DNA of 64,000 nucleotides from Ensifer sp. LC11 (GCF_001695835.1 NZ_MBSO01000016.1:44421-108420), one strand, 5' to 3'; shown: positions 27,743-37,329, numbered from the stretch's first letter. Numbers and translations are program-made. Notes: generated by a model not told the origin, from the sequence alone.

Positions 27743-28477
27743 CTACGACGCCATCCGCTCGCGGAAGGCGCCGCGTCTTTTCATATAACTGATTACCGCT
27801 GTAGCGATACCGACGAGCGCCATCGCAATGCCGAGCGCGACCAGCACGCCGGTATTGCGACCAGCAGGCTCATAGCTCGCAAATTTGTACATTTCCGTTG
27901 CAAGGACGGCGAGCATCGCCGCGGAGACAGTCGAGTAATCCTTGCCGATGACGCGCCGGACATTGAAAGTCATGCCATCGGTCGATGCCGCAAAATTTCT
28001 GAGACGAAGGGCCCAGCGCGGGACGTCGCGGCAGTAAGCCTGATACGCTTCACCGAAGGTCCGCAGGAGAAAGGCCTCCTCCGCGTAGACGATGCATTGA
28101 TACATGAAGGCAAAGAGGCCAACACCGACGACGACGAGAAGCGGATTGCCGTGCAGCAGGAAGACGCCGCAATAAAGCAGCATGTTTCCGACGTAGAGCG
28201 GGTTCCGGCAAACGCCGAACATGCCTTCCGTCACGAGATCCTTGGCATAGACCTTCTTCTTCAGGCCACCGCGCTGGATATATTTGTAGCCGACAGCCGT
28301 CGCACGCAACGCCAGGCCCGCCAGGATGACAAGGATCGCGACGGTGTCTTTGGCGAGCGTCAGTGCCGGGCTGCCAAACACAAAGGTCGGCGGTGGCATC
28401 AGCAGATACAGCACGACGATGATTGCCGGGAACAGCTGGTTGCGGAAGCGGAACAAAAAATTGCCAATAGCGATCAT
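27743..28477 (-). CDS. Integral-membrane methyltransferase, ICMT/PEMT family
   Basis: A 244-residue membrane protein with five to six hydrophobic segments. The core LVTEGMFGVCRNPLYVGNML is the signature of isoprenylcysteine carboxyl methyltransferase and phospholipid N-methyltransferase families, and AEEAFLLRTFGEAYQAYCRD is the conserved SAM-binding Glu-Glu region. Bacterial members methylate mostly unknown lipid or small-molecule substrates. It follows the CmoA homologue by 12 bases, so the two are co-transcribed and may act in sequence. A C-terminal pair of extra membrane segments (about residues 180-235) is unusual for the family. Confidence 0.82.
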   Translation of the reverse strand: MIAIGNFLFRFRNQLFPAIIVVLYLLMPPPTFVFGSPALTLAKDTVAILVILAGLALRATAVGYKYIQRGGLKKKVYAKDLVTEGMFGVCRNPLYVGNMLLYCGVFLLHGNPLLVVVGVGLFAFMYQCIVYAEEAFLLRTFGEAYQAYCRDVPRWALRLRNFAASTDGMTFNVRRVIGKDYSTVSAAMLAVLATEMYKFASYEPAGRNTGVLVALGIAMALVGIATAVISYMKRRGAFRERMAS

Positions 28478-28489
28478 GGCCAGACGTTC

Positions 28490-29257
28490 CTACTTGATGG
28501 CGATGATGCCGCAGAAATTGTACCAGCGGAAAAAGACTTCGACGCTGCGAAAGCCCACTTCCTTCAGAAGCTGGAAGTTTTCCTCAAGACGATATGGAAT
28601 GAGCACGTTTTCAAGCGCTTCGCGCTTCTTGGCGATCTCGATGTCGGAGTAGCCGTTGCGGCGCTTGTAGTCGTAATAGTGCTCGATGAAGAGGCGATTG
28701 AAGGTCGAATCCTCGCTGGTGAGCTTTTCGACGAGCAGCAGAGCGCCTCGTTCGTTCAACCCGTTGTAGATCCCCCGCATCACCCGCTCGCGATAGAGCG
28801 GCCGCACGAACTGCAATGTGAGCAGCATCATCACGACGCTTGCATTGTGGATGTCCACGCCCTGGTGCAGGTCGCCGCCTCGCAGATCGATCGCCCGATC
28901 GGTGTTCGCCTGAGCGATCTTTTCCCGCGCCTTCTCGATCATGTCAGGGGCATTGTCGATCCCGACGAAGCGCACGGTTGGATCAACCATGCCATCAAGG
29001 CCGAGCAGCGTTGTCGCCGTGGAGCAGCCAATATCATAGAGACTGGTATCAGCTTCGGCAAAGTCCTTCGCGAGTTCGCAGACCATTCGCTGGATTTCGC
29101 CGTAATAGGGAACCGAGCGGATGACCATGTCGTCAAAGACGGCGGCCACGGTTGCATTGAAGGCGAAGTCGCCGACGTTCTGGTCCGGCGCGGCGAACAC
29201 CTCGTCTTTCGGATGGCTGTTGTCGTGCACGTGTAAATGCGGGGCTTTGCCAACCAT
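28490..29257 (-). CDS. CmoA-like carboxy-SAM synthase homologue
   Basis: A 255-residue class I methyltransferase-fold protein resembling E. coli CmoA along most of its length: FDDMVIRSVPYYGEIQRMVC, LYDIGCSTATTLLGL, MLLTLQFVRPLYRERVMRGI, and YDYKRRNGYSDIEIAKKREA with LENVLIPY. CmoA makes carboxy-S-adenosylmethionine from SAM and prephenate for the tRNA enzyme CmoB. No cmoB gene is nearby, and the partner here is a membrane methyltransferase. The ATG at 29257 has AAGGAAGG five bases upstream, preferred over a GTG at 29263. Calling it a true carboxy-SAM synthase needs the prephenate-binding residues checked. Confidence 0.8.
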   Translation of the reverse strand: MVGKAPHLHVHDNSHPKDEVFAAPDQNVGDFAFNATVAAVFDDMVIRSVPYYGEIQRMVCELAKDFAEADTSLYDIGCSTATTLLGLDGMVDPTVRFVGIDNAPDMIEKAREKIAQANTDRAIDLRGGDLHQGVDIHNASVVMMLLTLQFVRPLYRERVMRGIYNGLNERGALLLVEKLTSEDSTFNRLFIEHYYDYKRRNGYSDIEIAKKREALENVLIPYRLEENFQLLKEVGFRSVEVFFRWYNFCGIIAIK

Positions 29258-29542
29258 TCGCACCTTCCTTTGTTCTCCAGGGCATGTGCAGCGGTCCAGG
29301 TAGGCCGCCTGCGCCGCCGGAACGGTCGATGCGCCACAAGGCCATCGAAACCTGACATGAACCTGAAAGGCGATCGGTCGGACGATCAGCTCCTCTCATT
29401 GTCGCGGGCGACGTCTCGGAAACTCGTTTTTGGCGGCGCCCGCAAAAAAAGGCGCCAGCACGACACCCGCGATCACGCGATTTTGCGGACAGGTGACCGC
29501 GCTTTTGTCGATAATCGGCGCCGTAGATCCGGAGGAACAACC

Positions 29543-30841
29543 ATGCGTGCTGGATTGGCTGGCAAGGGGCTGCTCGTCATTTTCGTCCTGTCGATGGCAA
29601 CCGTGACGCGGGCGGTGGATCAGCCGCGCTCCGGACAGCCGGTGTTTGATCGCGTCGTCGAGTTGGTGAATACGAATTTCTACGACGACAAGGCGCTCGA
29701 CCGCTTCAACGCCGCTGTTCGGGCGCAGATCGCTGCCGAACCGATGCCGATATCCGCAACGAGCGCGTCGGCCCGGGTCACGGAAGCGATAACTTCGGTC
29801 CTAGAAAACCTGGGAGTTTCCCACACCGGAAGATTCACCCCCGACACAATCGACTATTTCGAACTCGCCGACATCTTCCGCTTCGCCATTCGCGGTGACA
29901 CGCGACGTCTCTTTCCGCCCGATGGCGAGGTCCGTTATCCTGGCATCGGGATGGTAACGGTCGCTGTGGACGGCCAGCGTTTCGTGAGCGACGTTTACGA
30001 TGGATCCACGGCAAAGAAGGCCGGTCTGCTGGTCGGCGACGAAATACTTTCGGTCGATGGGCTGCCCTATCGCGAAATTGCCTCCTTCGACAATAGGGTT
30101 GGTCACAACGTCGAGGTTCGGCTCAGAAGGCATCGTGGTGCCGAGCCACTGTCGGTCCGCGTTGAGGTCGAACGCCTGCGGCCCTTGCCAATGTTCGAGC
30201 GGGCAATCGAGCAAAGTTTGGCTCTCGATGAACGGGCCGGCAGAAAGATTGGCTATGTGCGCGTGTGGACGCTTTCGACGCGAGACGGTCTCGATATCGT
30301 CGCCGAGGCGCTTTCGAGCGGTCGCCTGAGGGATGCGGAAGGTCTTATCATCGACCTGCGCGGGCGTTGGGGCGGCGGGCCGGCCGACGCCGCCGAGTTG
30401 CTGGTGGGCGACACCCCGACGTTCCGGCTGGTGACGCGAAAAGGGGATGCGACACTTGCAAACTTCCGATGGCGAAAGCCGGTCGTCGCGCTGATCGACA
30501 AGGGAACCCGCAGCGGCCTCGAACTCTTTGCTTACACGCTGCGCCAGGCCGCGGTCCCCTTGGTCGGGGAGCGCACGGCCGGCGCCTTGCTCGCCGGACG
30601 CGCCTATATCCTGCCTGATGACAGCCTGCTGGAGCTGGCCGTCTCGGACGCAATTATTGGCGATGATCTCCGGCTTGAAGGGATCGGCATCGAGCCGGAT
30701 AGAGCCGTGGCATTTCCACTTGCCTATTCGGCCGGACAGGATCCGCAGCGGGAGGCGGCTGTGGGAGAAATGGTCCGCATCCTTGAGGCCGGAACTGGAG
30801 GCCAGGCCGCGCCGACGCAAGTGCCTGCCGCCACCCGGTGA
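29543..30841 (+). CDS. Exported PDZ/S41-family peptidase-like protein
   Basis: A 432-residue protein with a signal peptide (residues 1-23, ending TRA), an N-terminal helical region, a PDZ domain (YPGIGMVTVAVDGQRFVSDV, AGLLVGDEILSVDGLPY) and an S41 tail-specific-protease domain (GKIGYV-like KIGYVRVWTLSTRDGLDIV, GLIIDLRGRWGGGPADAAEL, TRSGLELFAYTLRQA with the candidate nucleophile Ser, and LVGERTAGALL). It would cleave proteins in the periplasm. GGAGGAACAACC precedes the ATG. It is divergent from the CmoA-like gene across a 285-base gap and convergent with the PLP decarboxylase. Confidence 0.85.
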   Translation: MRAGLAGKGLLVIFVLSMATVTRAVDQPRSGQPVFDRVVELVNTNFYDDKALDRFNAAVRAQIAAEPMPISATSASARVTEAITSVLENLGVSHTGRFTPDTIDYFELADIFRFAIRGDTRRLFPPDGEVRYPGIGMVTVAVDGQRFVSDVYDGSTAKKAGLLVGDEILSVDGLPYREIASFDNRVGHNVEVRLRRHRGAEPLSVRVEVERLRPLPMFERAIEQSLALDERAGRKIGYVRVWTLSTRDGLDIVAEALSSGRLRDAEGLIIDLRGRWGGGPADAAELLVGDTPTFRLVTRKGDATLANFRWRKPVVALIDKGTRSGLELFAYTLRQAAVPLVGERTAGALLAGRAYILPDDSLLELAVSDAIIGDDLRLEGIGIEPDRAVAFPLAYSAGQDPQREAAVGEMVRILEAGTGGQAAPTQVPAATR

Positions 30842-30865
30842 AACTGAAACACCGCGGCAAACGGC

Positions 30866-32353
30866 TCAGTTGCTGCTGTGATCCGAGGCAATTTCCTGCC
30901 CCAGCCTTACAACCTCCTTCACCAGGAGGACCAGGTCTTCGCGGCGCGTCCTGTGGTTGTTGATCGCCACGCGCAGGCAATGCTCGCCGTGCACGGTGGT
31001 GTCGGAGAGGACGGCGGTTCCTTCATCCTGCAGCCGCAACATGATTTCGGTGTTGAGCGCCTTCAGCCGCTCGGTCGTCATATCCCCCTCACGATAGCGG
31101 AAACAGACGATGTTGATGTTGGTCGGCGCGACGAGTTCGAGTTGCGGCTCCTTCTCGATCAGGCCGCTGAGATAGTGCCCCTGCGCGATGTTCTGATCGA
31201 TAAGGCGGCCGAACTTCTCGACGCCATGCTCCATCAACGACATCCAGATCTTCAGCGCTCGAAAACCGCGCGAGGTCTGCAGTCCGAAGTCGAAAAGCCA
31301 GGGCGCCGAGGCAAGGCCTCGTGCCGTTGCCTCAAGAAATTCTGGCGTCACGGCAAAAGTGCCTCGGTGGGCCGTGGCGTCGCGCACGAGCACACAGCCG
31401 GCCTCGAATGGAGCATGCAGCCATTTGTGCGGATCAAGCGCGATAGAATCGGCCTTTTCTATTCCCGCGACCCGCCAGCCGTTTTCAGGGGCGATCCTGA
31501 TCAACGCGCCGATGCAACCATCGACATGGAACCAGAGGCGTTGTTCTGCGGCAAGCGCGGCAAGCGCCTCGAGATCGTCGATTGCCCCGGTGTTCACCGT
31601 CCCGGCATTGGCGATGATGCAGGCAGGCAGCCGTCCAGAGGCACGGTCGTCGTCAATGGCTCGACGCAACGCGGCAATGTCGATGCGCAATTCGGGATCG
31701 GTCGGAATGCGCCGCAGTGCCTCGTTACCGAGGCCCAGCACTTCCACGCCCTTGCGGTGGCAACTGTGGATCTGGTCGGAGCCGTAGAAGCAGAGCGGCT
31801 GCTTGAGCGCGGCGATGCTGTTTTCTCGCAGATCGATGTCGGCCTTGGCATTGCGCGCCACGACGAGGGCGACAATGTTGGCCATCGAACCGCCGCTGAG
31901 GAGCGTTCCGCTCGCCGAGGCAGGAAGGCCCAGCATTTCCTTGCACCAATTGACCACCTGCTGGTCCATGAGAGCTGCCGCGTGATTGCCGCCGCCAAGG
32001 TTCGAACCTTGGACTGCTGCAAGAAACTCCCCGAGCGCGCCGGTAAAATTGCCCGATCCCATGTACCAGGCCCAGAAGCGTGGATGAATATTGCCCATGG
32101 GATAGCCGAGCACGTTCGCGGCAACCGATGCGTAGATCTCCTGGATCGGCGTCGCCGATCGAGGAAGCGGTGCGGTGAAAGTCTCTCGCACCGCCGCCGG
32201 CATATTGCGCCATACCGGGCGCTCGCGGACTGTACTGAGGTAGTCGATCGCGTCGTCGACGATCCGGTGCGACAAGGCGCGCAACTCGGCCCAATCCTCG
32301 GGGTCTAGCGTTTCCTCGACGGCGCCATTGGGCATTGCCGACAGCTCATTCAT
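30866..32353 (-). CDS. PLP-dependent group II amino-acid decarboxylase
   Basis: A 495-residue fold-type I PLP enzyme of the aromatic-L-amino-acid/glutamate decarboxylase group. Features are HPRFWAWYMGSGNFTGALGE, LLSGGSMANIVALVVAR, the PLP-binding FHVDGCIGAL (Asp), and SIALDPHKWLHAPFEAGC with the Schiff-base Lys. It should decarboxylate an L-amino acid to an amine; aromatic substrates are most likely by resemblance but not proven. The ATG at 32353 has GGAGG eight bases upstream. The methyltransferase gene at 32386-33231 lies just upstream on the same strand. Confidence 0.87.
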   Translation of the reverse strand: MNELSAMPNGAVEETLDPEDWAELRALSHRIVDDAIDYLSTVRERPVWRNMPAAVRETFTAPLPRSATPIQEIYASVAANVLGYPMGNIHPRFWAWYMGSGNFTGALGEFLAAVQGSNLGGGNHAAALMDQQVVNWCKEMLGLPASASGTLLSGGSMANIVALVVARNAKADIDLRENSIAALKQPLCFYGSDQIHSCHRKGVEVLGLGNEALRRIPTDPELRIDIAALRRAIDDDRASGRLPACIIANAGTVNTGAIDDLEALAALAAEQRLWFHVDGCIGALIRIAPENGWRVAGIEKADSIALDPHKWLHAPFEAGCVLVRDATAHRGTFAVTPEFLEATARGLASAPWLFDFGLQTSRGFRALKIWMSLMEHGVEKFGRLIDQNIAQGHYLSGLIEKEPQLELVAPTNINIVCFRYREGDMTTERLKALNTEIMLRLQDEGTAVLSDTTVHGEHCLRVAINNHRTRREDLVLLVKEVVRLGQEIASDHSSN

Positions 32354-32385
32354 GACGGGCCCTCCCCCGCAGTTTGCCAACTGGC

Positions 32386-33231
32386 TTAACGCGTGCCGAC
32401 GACAATTGTCGCGGTCGAGCGTAACTCCACCTTGCCGGCGCGTACCGCTTGGCGTGCGAGATCCAGGACTTCGCCCCTGATGCGCGCGCGCGTCGCGTCA
32501 TCCGCTTGGGCCAGACCGGCGACGACTGGCGCTGCGATCTCGGTCATGAAGGCCCAATAGTCTTCGGCGCTATCGTGCACCATCGTGGTGGTGACTTCTT
32601 CTTCGTGGACGTCACGCAGACCAGCGTCCGTGAACACCGCTGTCATCATGCCCGCGGGGGCGCAGCGAAACAGGCCCGGTGCGCCTGCCGGCGGCTTCGG
32701 CAAGTCCACGTGACGGGCGATCGTCGCCATGATGGTCGTTGCCCAGGCGTTCTTTTCCGGGGCGCCCCAAACGGCAGCGCAAACACGGGCCTGAGGTTTC
32801 GCGACGCGCGTGAGCTCCCGCGCCGCTGTTGCTACGTCAGGAAAGAACATAAATCCAAAGCGGCAGAGGACGGCGTCGAACGTCGCATCGGCGAAAGGCA
32901 GGGCGCCAGCGTCGCATGCTCTTGTCTCAAAGTTTGAGAGGCCGCGATGCTTGGCGTTTTCGGCTGCCACCGCGAGCATGCGTTCGGAAAGGTCGGTGAC
33001 CGTTACGCGGCCGCCCGGAATGGCAGCAGCAACGGTCAACCCCGGTTCTCCGGTTCCGGCCGCGACATCGAGCACCCGGTCGTGCTCCTCGATGGCCGCC
33101 TGCCGGATCATCGCCTGACCGAAAGGAGCAAGCCATCCAAGGACGAGCTTGTCCCATTTCTTCCAGCCGGCGGAGAACCGATCCCAGGTCTCCTTTTGCT
33201 GGTCGCGTATTTGATCGAGATGCGCGGACAT
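32386..33231 (-). CDS. SAM-dependent class I methyltransferase (UbiE-like)
   Basis: A 281-residue cytoplasmic methyltransferase with motif I VLDVAAGTGEPGLTVAAAI, the acidic VTDLSERMLAVA, and FDAVLCRFGFMFFPDVATAA. It is longer at the N-terminus than simple UbiE proteins (FSAGWKKWDKLVLGWLAPFG). AGGAGG sits upstream of the ATG at 33231. It is 32 bases upstream of the decarboxylase gene and probably co-transcribed, suggesting that an amine or amino acid is both decarboxylated and methylated, which is inference. Confidence 0.82.
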   Translation of the reverse strand: MSAHLDQIRDQQKETWDRFSAGWKKWDKLVLGWLAPFGQAMIRQAAIEEHDRVLDVAAGTGEPGLTVAAAIPGGRVTVTDLSERMLAVAAENAKHRGLSNFETRACDAGALPFADATFDAVLCRFGFMFFPDVATAARELTRVAKPQARVCAAVWGAPEKNAWATTIMATIARHVDLPKPPAGAPGLFRCAPAGMMTAVFTDAGLRDVHEEEVTTTMVHDSAEDYWAFMTEIAAPVVAGLAQADDATRARIRGEVLDLARQAVRAGKVELRSTATIVVGTR

Positions 33232-33444
33232 GCACGTTCCTCCTTGTGCCTGCTTCATCGCGTTCCAAGGACTATGAACTCACCGTGCAAGGTTACAAAT
33301 CAATTTCGTGCAGTCGCGGTGGTTGCGCCAGCATGGCCGGTTCCACGCGTCTTTTCAGTTACCCCGGGAACGGTTTTACCACAGGCGCGATGTAGACTGA
33401 CGCAATCCGGGCTAGGGAGACCGGGAAAGGCGAGCTATATTCTC

Positions 33445-35286
33445 ATGGAGGAGACCGGGAAGGAGAGATTCGCACCGATGTCGAACCGGACGAACGGCAA
33501 GAACAGCGGCCGGCCAGAAACCAACGACGAACAACCCCTCGGTGATCAACTGCGAATGATGCATCGGGCCTTCATGGCCTCGCCGCTGCGCAACAAGATC
33601 ATCTGGCTGAGCATAAGCATCATCGTTGTCATCGTTGTGACAGCCTTCGGTCAGATCATCCTCAACCGATGGTACAAGCCATTCTACGACACGCTTGAGC
33701 GTCGCGATTTACCGGCTTTTCTGCATCAACTCGTCGTCTTTGCCCAGATCGCCGGCGTACTCCTTATCCTCAATGTTCTGCAAACCTGGCTCGGTCAGGT
33801 CATTAAATTGCGTATGCGTGAGGGCCTGACCGAAGATCTCATCAACGAGTGGATGCGCCCCTCACGCGCGTTTCGGCTGGCGAATGCCGGGGCGATCGGT
33901 ATCAATCCGGACCAACGTATCCACGAAGATGCGCGTCATCTGACCGATCTTTCCGCCGGGCTTTCGATTGGCCTTTTTCAATCTGGCATATTGCTGGTGA
34001 GCTTCATCGGTGTGTTGTGGTCGCTCTCCGACGGCTTCGTCTTCCATGTTGCAGACTATGCCTTCGCTATCCCTGGCTACATGGTCTGGGCGGCCATCCT
34101 ATATGCCGGCACGGCGTCCTGGCTGAGCTGGCTGGTTGGTCGGCCGCTGGTCGCGCTCAACGGCGAACACTATGCGCGCGAAGCCGCGCTGCGCTTTTCG
34201 CTGATGCGCGTCAACGAGCATATCGAGGCCGTATCGCTTTCATCCGGCGAGACCAACGAGAAGAAGCGGCTGCAGCGCGACCTCGCCTCGGTGCTTGAAA
34301 TCAGCTACGGCCTGCTGCGCGCCGTGACGCGGCTGACCTGGGTGACCGGCGGTTACGGCTGGATCACGGTCGTTGCGCCGATCGTCATTGCCGCGCCGGT
34401 CTACTTTGCAGGCGACCTCAGTTTCGGCGGGCTGATGATGGCGGTCGGCGCCTTCAACCAGGTACACGCGTCGTTGCGCTGGTTTGTCGACAACATCGGC
34501 GCGATCGCCGACTGGCGCGCCACGCTGCTGCGGGTCGCCGCCTTCCGGTCAGCTCTGCTGATGACCGATGAAAGGCATGAGGGTGACAAGCGCATCGACT
34601 TCAAGACATCAGACACGCCGCAGATGCGCTTCGACAATATCGAGATCGTCTCGCCAACCGGCTGCATCAGGCTTCGGGAACCAAGCGTCACCATCGATCC
34701 CGGCGAGCGCGTGCTTGTCACCGGCGCGCCGGAAGTGGAGAAGGCCCCGTTCTTCCGGGCGATTGCCGGACTTTGGCCCTGGGGATATGGCCGCATAGCG
34801 CTGCCGGTGGATGAAGGTCTCGCCTTCATCCCGAAATCCCCCTACTTCCCGCCCGGAACCCTTGGCGAAGTGCTTACCTATCCGAGCGCGCCGGACAGCT
34901 ACAGCAGGGGCGAACTTGCGGCCGTGCTCTCCAAGGTCGGCCTCGGTCGCCTTGCCGCCCGGCTCGATCAGGATGCACGAAAACAGATGAACCTCAGCGA
35001 AGCCGAGCAGCGCCTTCTTGCGATCGCCCGGCTCAGCCTGCACAAACCGCGCTGGCTGATCATCGACGAGGCGCTCGACACACTTGAGGATGACGCCTAC
35101 CAGCGGGTGCTGTCATTTCTTGATGAGGAGCTTGAAGGTGTGGCGATCGTCAACATCGGACGCACTGAGCGCGGCAACGATTTCTTCACCCGCGTGCTGC
35201 ATCTCGACAAGAACCCGACAGGCAACACGTTGCGGCGACTGCAGCCGAGAAGCCTGCAACCAGCCGATCCGCAATTGGTGGATTGA
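33445..35286 (+). CDS. SbmA/BacA-type (ABCD-like) ABC transporter, degenerate ATPase
   Basis: A protein of about 613 residues (602 if it starts at the ATG 33478; neither has an ideal ribosome site). The N-terminal half is the SbmA/BacA/ABC-D membrane domain (NRWYKPFYDTLERRDLPAFL, EWMRPSRAFRLANAG, NPDQRIHEDARHL, RFSLMRVNEHIEAVSLSSGE). The C-terminal half should be an ATPase, but Walker A reads GAPEVEKA instead of GxxGxGK(S/T), and the signature reads LSEAEQRLL instead of LSGGEQQR. Walker B (WLIIDEALDTLE) is retained. It may import peptides or modified compounds in the manner of proton-driven BacA, or be non-transporting. Confidence 0.82.
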   Translation: MEETGKERFAPMSNRTNGKNSGRPETNDEQPLGDQLRMMHRAFMASPLRNKIIWLSISIIVVIVVTAFGQIILNRWYKPFYDTLERRDLPAFLHQLVVFAQIAGVLLILNVLQTWLGQVIKLRMREGLTEDLINEWMRPSRAFRLANAGAIGINPDQRIHEDARHLTDLSAGLSIGLFQSGILLVSFIGVLWSLSDGFVFHVADYAFAIPGYMVWAAILYAGTASWLSWLVGRPLVALNGEHYAREAALRFSLMRVNEHIEAVSLSSGETNEKKRLQRDLASVLEISYGLLRAVTRLTWVTGGYGWITVVAPIVIAAPVYFAGDLSFGGLMMAVGAFNQVHASLRWFVDNIGAIADWRATLLRVAAFRSALLMTDERHEGDKRIDFKTSDTPQMRFDNIEIVSPTGCIRLREPSVTIDPGERVLVTGAPEVEKAPFFRAIAGLWPWGYGRIALPVDEGLAFIPKSPYFPPGTLGEVLTYPSAPDSYSRGELAAVLSKVGLGRLAARLDQDARKQMNLSEAEQRLLAIARLSLHKPRWLIIDEALDTLEDDAYQRVLSFLDEELEGVAIVNIGRTERGNDFFTRVLHLDKNPTGNTLRRLQPRSLQPADPQLVD

Positions 35287-35362
35287 GGGGGCTCGCACGC
35301 TGGCGCTTTCACAACGTTGAGCCACAAGGTGCAGATGCGGGCATATCCCACTGAAAAAATGA

Positions 35363-35393
35363 AGAACCGCGCATTCGCCGAACGCGCGGTTCT
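35363..35393 (-). terminator. Intrinsic terminator of the ureidoglycine aminohydrolase-like gene
   Basis: A perfect 10-bp stem AGAACCGCGC / GCGCGGTTCT with an 11-base loop is followed on the minus strand by TCATTTTTT. It begins 23 bases after the stop of the minus-strand gene and should end its transcript; it may also stop the plus-strand ABC gene. Confidence 0.8.
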
Positions 35394-35415
35394 TGCCTAA
35401 CGTTGAGGTAGGCGG

Positions 35416-36243
<828 letters not shown>

Positions 36244-36310
36244 ATCTTCCTTCAGTCTGCTGGCAGGCACCGCCTCCTCTTATCGGCGGTGCAATTGGTT
36301 CGTTTGAGCG

Positions 36311-36997
36311 TCAAAGCAGGGCGGTGCGAAGGTCGCGCGGCTGATCCTTTTCCTCGTCCAGGTCCAGTTCCGCTTCCACGTGGTTCAGGTGTTCGGCCAT
36401 TTCCTTGATCGCGCTCGCCACATCGCGTGACGCGATGTGCTCGACGACGGCCAGATGCTCGTCCGGCCCGCAATTGTGCAGGTGGTTGGAGCGGTACATC
36501 GCGGTGATCAAGGATGTGCGCGAGACAAGGTCGCGCAGGATGCCGAAGAGAAAGGCCGAGCCCGAAAGCTCCGCGAGCAGCAGATGGAAACCGCCGGAAA
36601 GGCGAACGATATCAGAGAGATTGCCGGAGTGGCCGGCAATGCGTTCTTCTTCGATATGGCCCCGCAAGCGGACGATATCCTTGGGGTTGGCGCGCTCGCA
36701 GAGGCGCTCGACGACCCGCTGCTCGATCGCCCGCCGCGCCACAAAAACATCGCGTGCCTCGTCGACGGAGGGTTCGGAGACGAAGGCACCGCGGTTCGGC
36801 ATGATGGTCACGAGGCCATCGCGCTCCAGTGCCGTCAACGCCTGGCGAATGCGGGCCCTGCTGACTGAGAAGATTTCGGCAAGCTGCTCTTCCTTCAACC
36901 GCGTTCCCGGTCGTAGTCGCCGTTCCGCAATCGCAAGCCAGATCTTCTCGCAAATGATCGCCGTCGGAGCACCGGCGGCTTCGTCCGCGTTGTACAT
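36311..36997 (-). CDS. GntR-family regulator with FCD domain
   Basis: A 228-residue FadR-subfamily regulator: winged helix-turn-helix (RLKEEQLAEIFSVSRARIRQ, LVTIMPNRGAFVSEP) and an FCD effector domain (ARDVFVARRAIEQRVVERLC, HLLLAELSGSAFLFGILRDL, DEHLAVVEHI). AAGGAG precedes the ATG. It is divergent from the racemase unit, and its likely operator lies in the shared promoter region (37077-37093), with a near-identical copy in front of the transporter operon at 47352-47368. It probably represses both in response to a ureide or hydantoin-like nutrient (inference). Confidence 0.9.
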   Translation of the reverse strand: MYNADEAAGAPTAIICEKIWLAIAERRLRPGTRLKEEQLAEIFSVSRARIRQALTALERDGLVTIMPNRGAFVSEPSVDEARDVFVARRAIEQRVVERLCERANPKDIVRLRGHIEEERIAGHSGNLSDIVRLSGGFHLLLAELSGSAFLFGILRDLVSRTSLITAMYRSNHLHNCGPDEHLAVVEHIASRDVASAIKEMAEHLNHVEAELDLDEEKDQPRDLRTALL

Positions 36998-37071
36998 GAA
37001 ATCTCCTTTAGCCGTTCGCTTACTCTCGCCGTGCGGCGCTCAAAGTCAATTCCATCCGCTGCAGTTAGATA

Positions 37072-37100
37072 TTGACTACAAAATTGTAGACAATATTGTG
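37072..37100 (+). promoter_or_regulatory. Promoter and GntR operator, copy 1
   Basis: TACAAAATTGTAGACAA (37077-37093) contains the half-site pair TTGT-AG-ACAA typical of FadR-subfamily operators, inside the larger inverted repeat CTACAA-AA-TTGTAG and next to ACAATATTGT. A TTGACT -35-like hexamer at 37072-37077 overlaps it. The same 17-mer recurs with one change at 47352-47368 on the opposite strand. Confidence 0.75.
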
Positions 37101-37188
37101 TACCGCAACTTGATGTGCAATGGCAACCGCTTAAACACGACCGCGCGACCGGCATGAAACCGGGCCCCGGCCCCATTTGAGAGCTCCG

Positions 37189-37329
37189 ATGGACTTCGAT
37201 TTCACTGAACTGCCGGCCCGGGATCTCTATCGCCTGCGCCCGGATTTCGTCATGCCGATCCCCGACGTCACGCCCTATACCCCCTGCAACCGCCTTGCGG
37301 AAATCGAGCTGATCCGATGCGCATCCTGA
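37189..37329 (+). other. 46-codon ORF coupled to the racemase gene, possible flavin-reductase remnant
   Basis: An ATG at 37189 opens 46 codons ending in a TGA at 37327-37329, overlapping the racemase start at 37317. The N-terminus MDFDFTELPARDLYRL resembles the start of flavin-reductase-like FMN-binding proteins; the rest (PIPDVTPYTPCNRLAEIELI) does not continue as that fold. It may be an in-frame deletion remnant that now serves as a translated leader coupling translation into the racemase gene. The ORF is read directly; the origin is inferred. Confidence 0.4.

Noticed and set aside
28097..29236. A 379-codon open frame on the plus strand
   Set aside because: Antisense to the membrane methyltransferase and CmoA-like genes; no ribosome site or domain.
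37076..37089. CTACAA-AA-TTGTAG as a small transcription terminator
   Set aside because: The stem is short and AT-rich with a two-base loop, and the same sequence recurs upstream of another promoter, which fits an operator far better.
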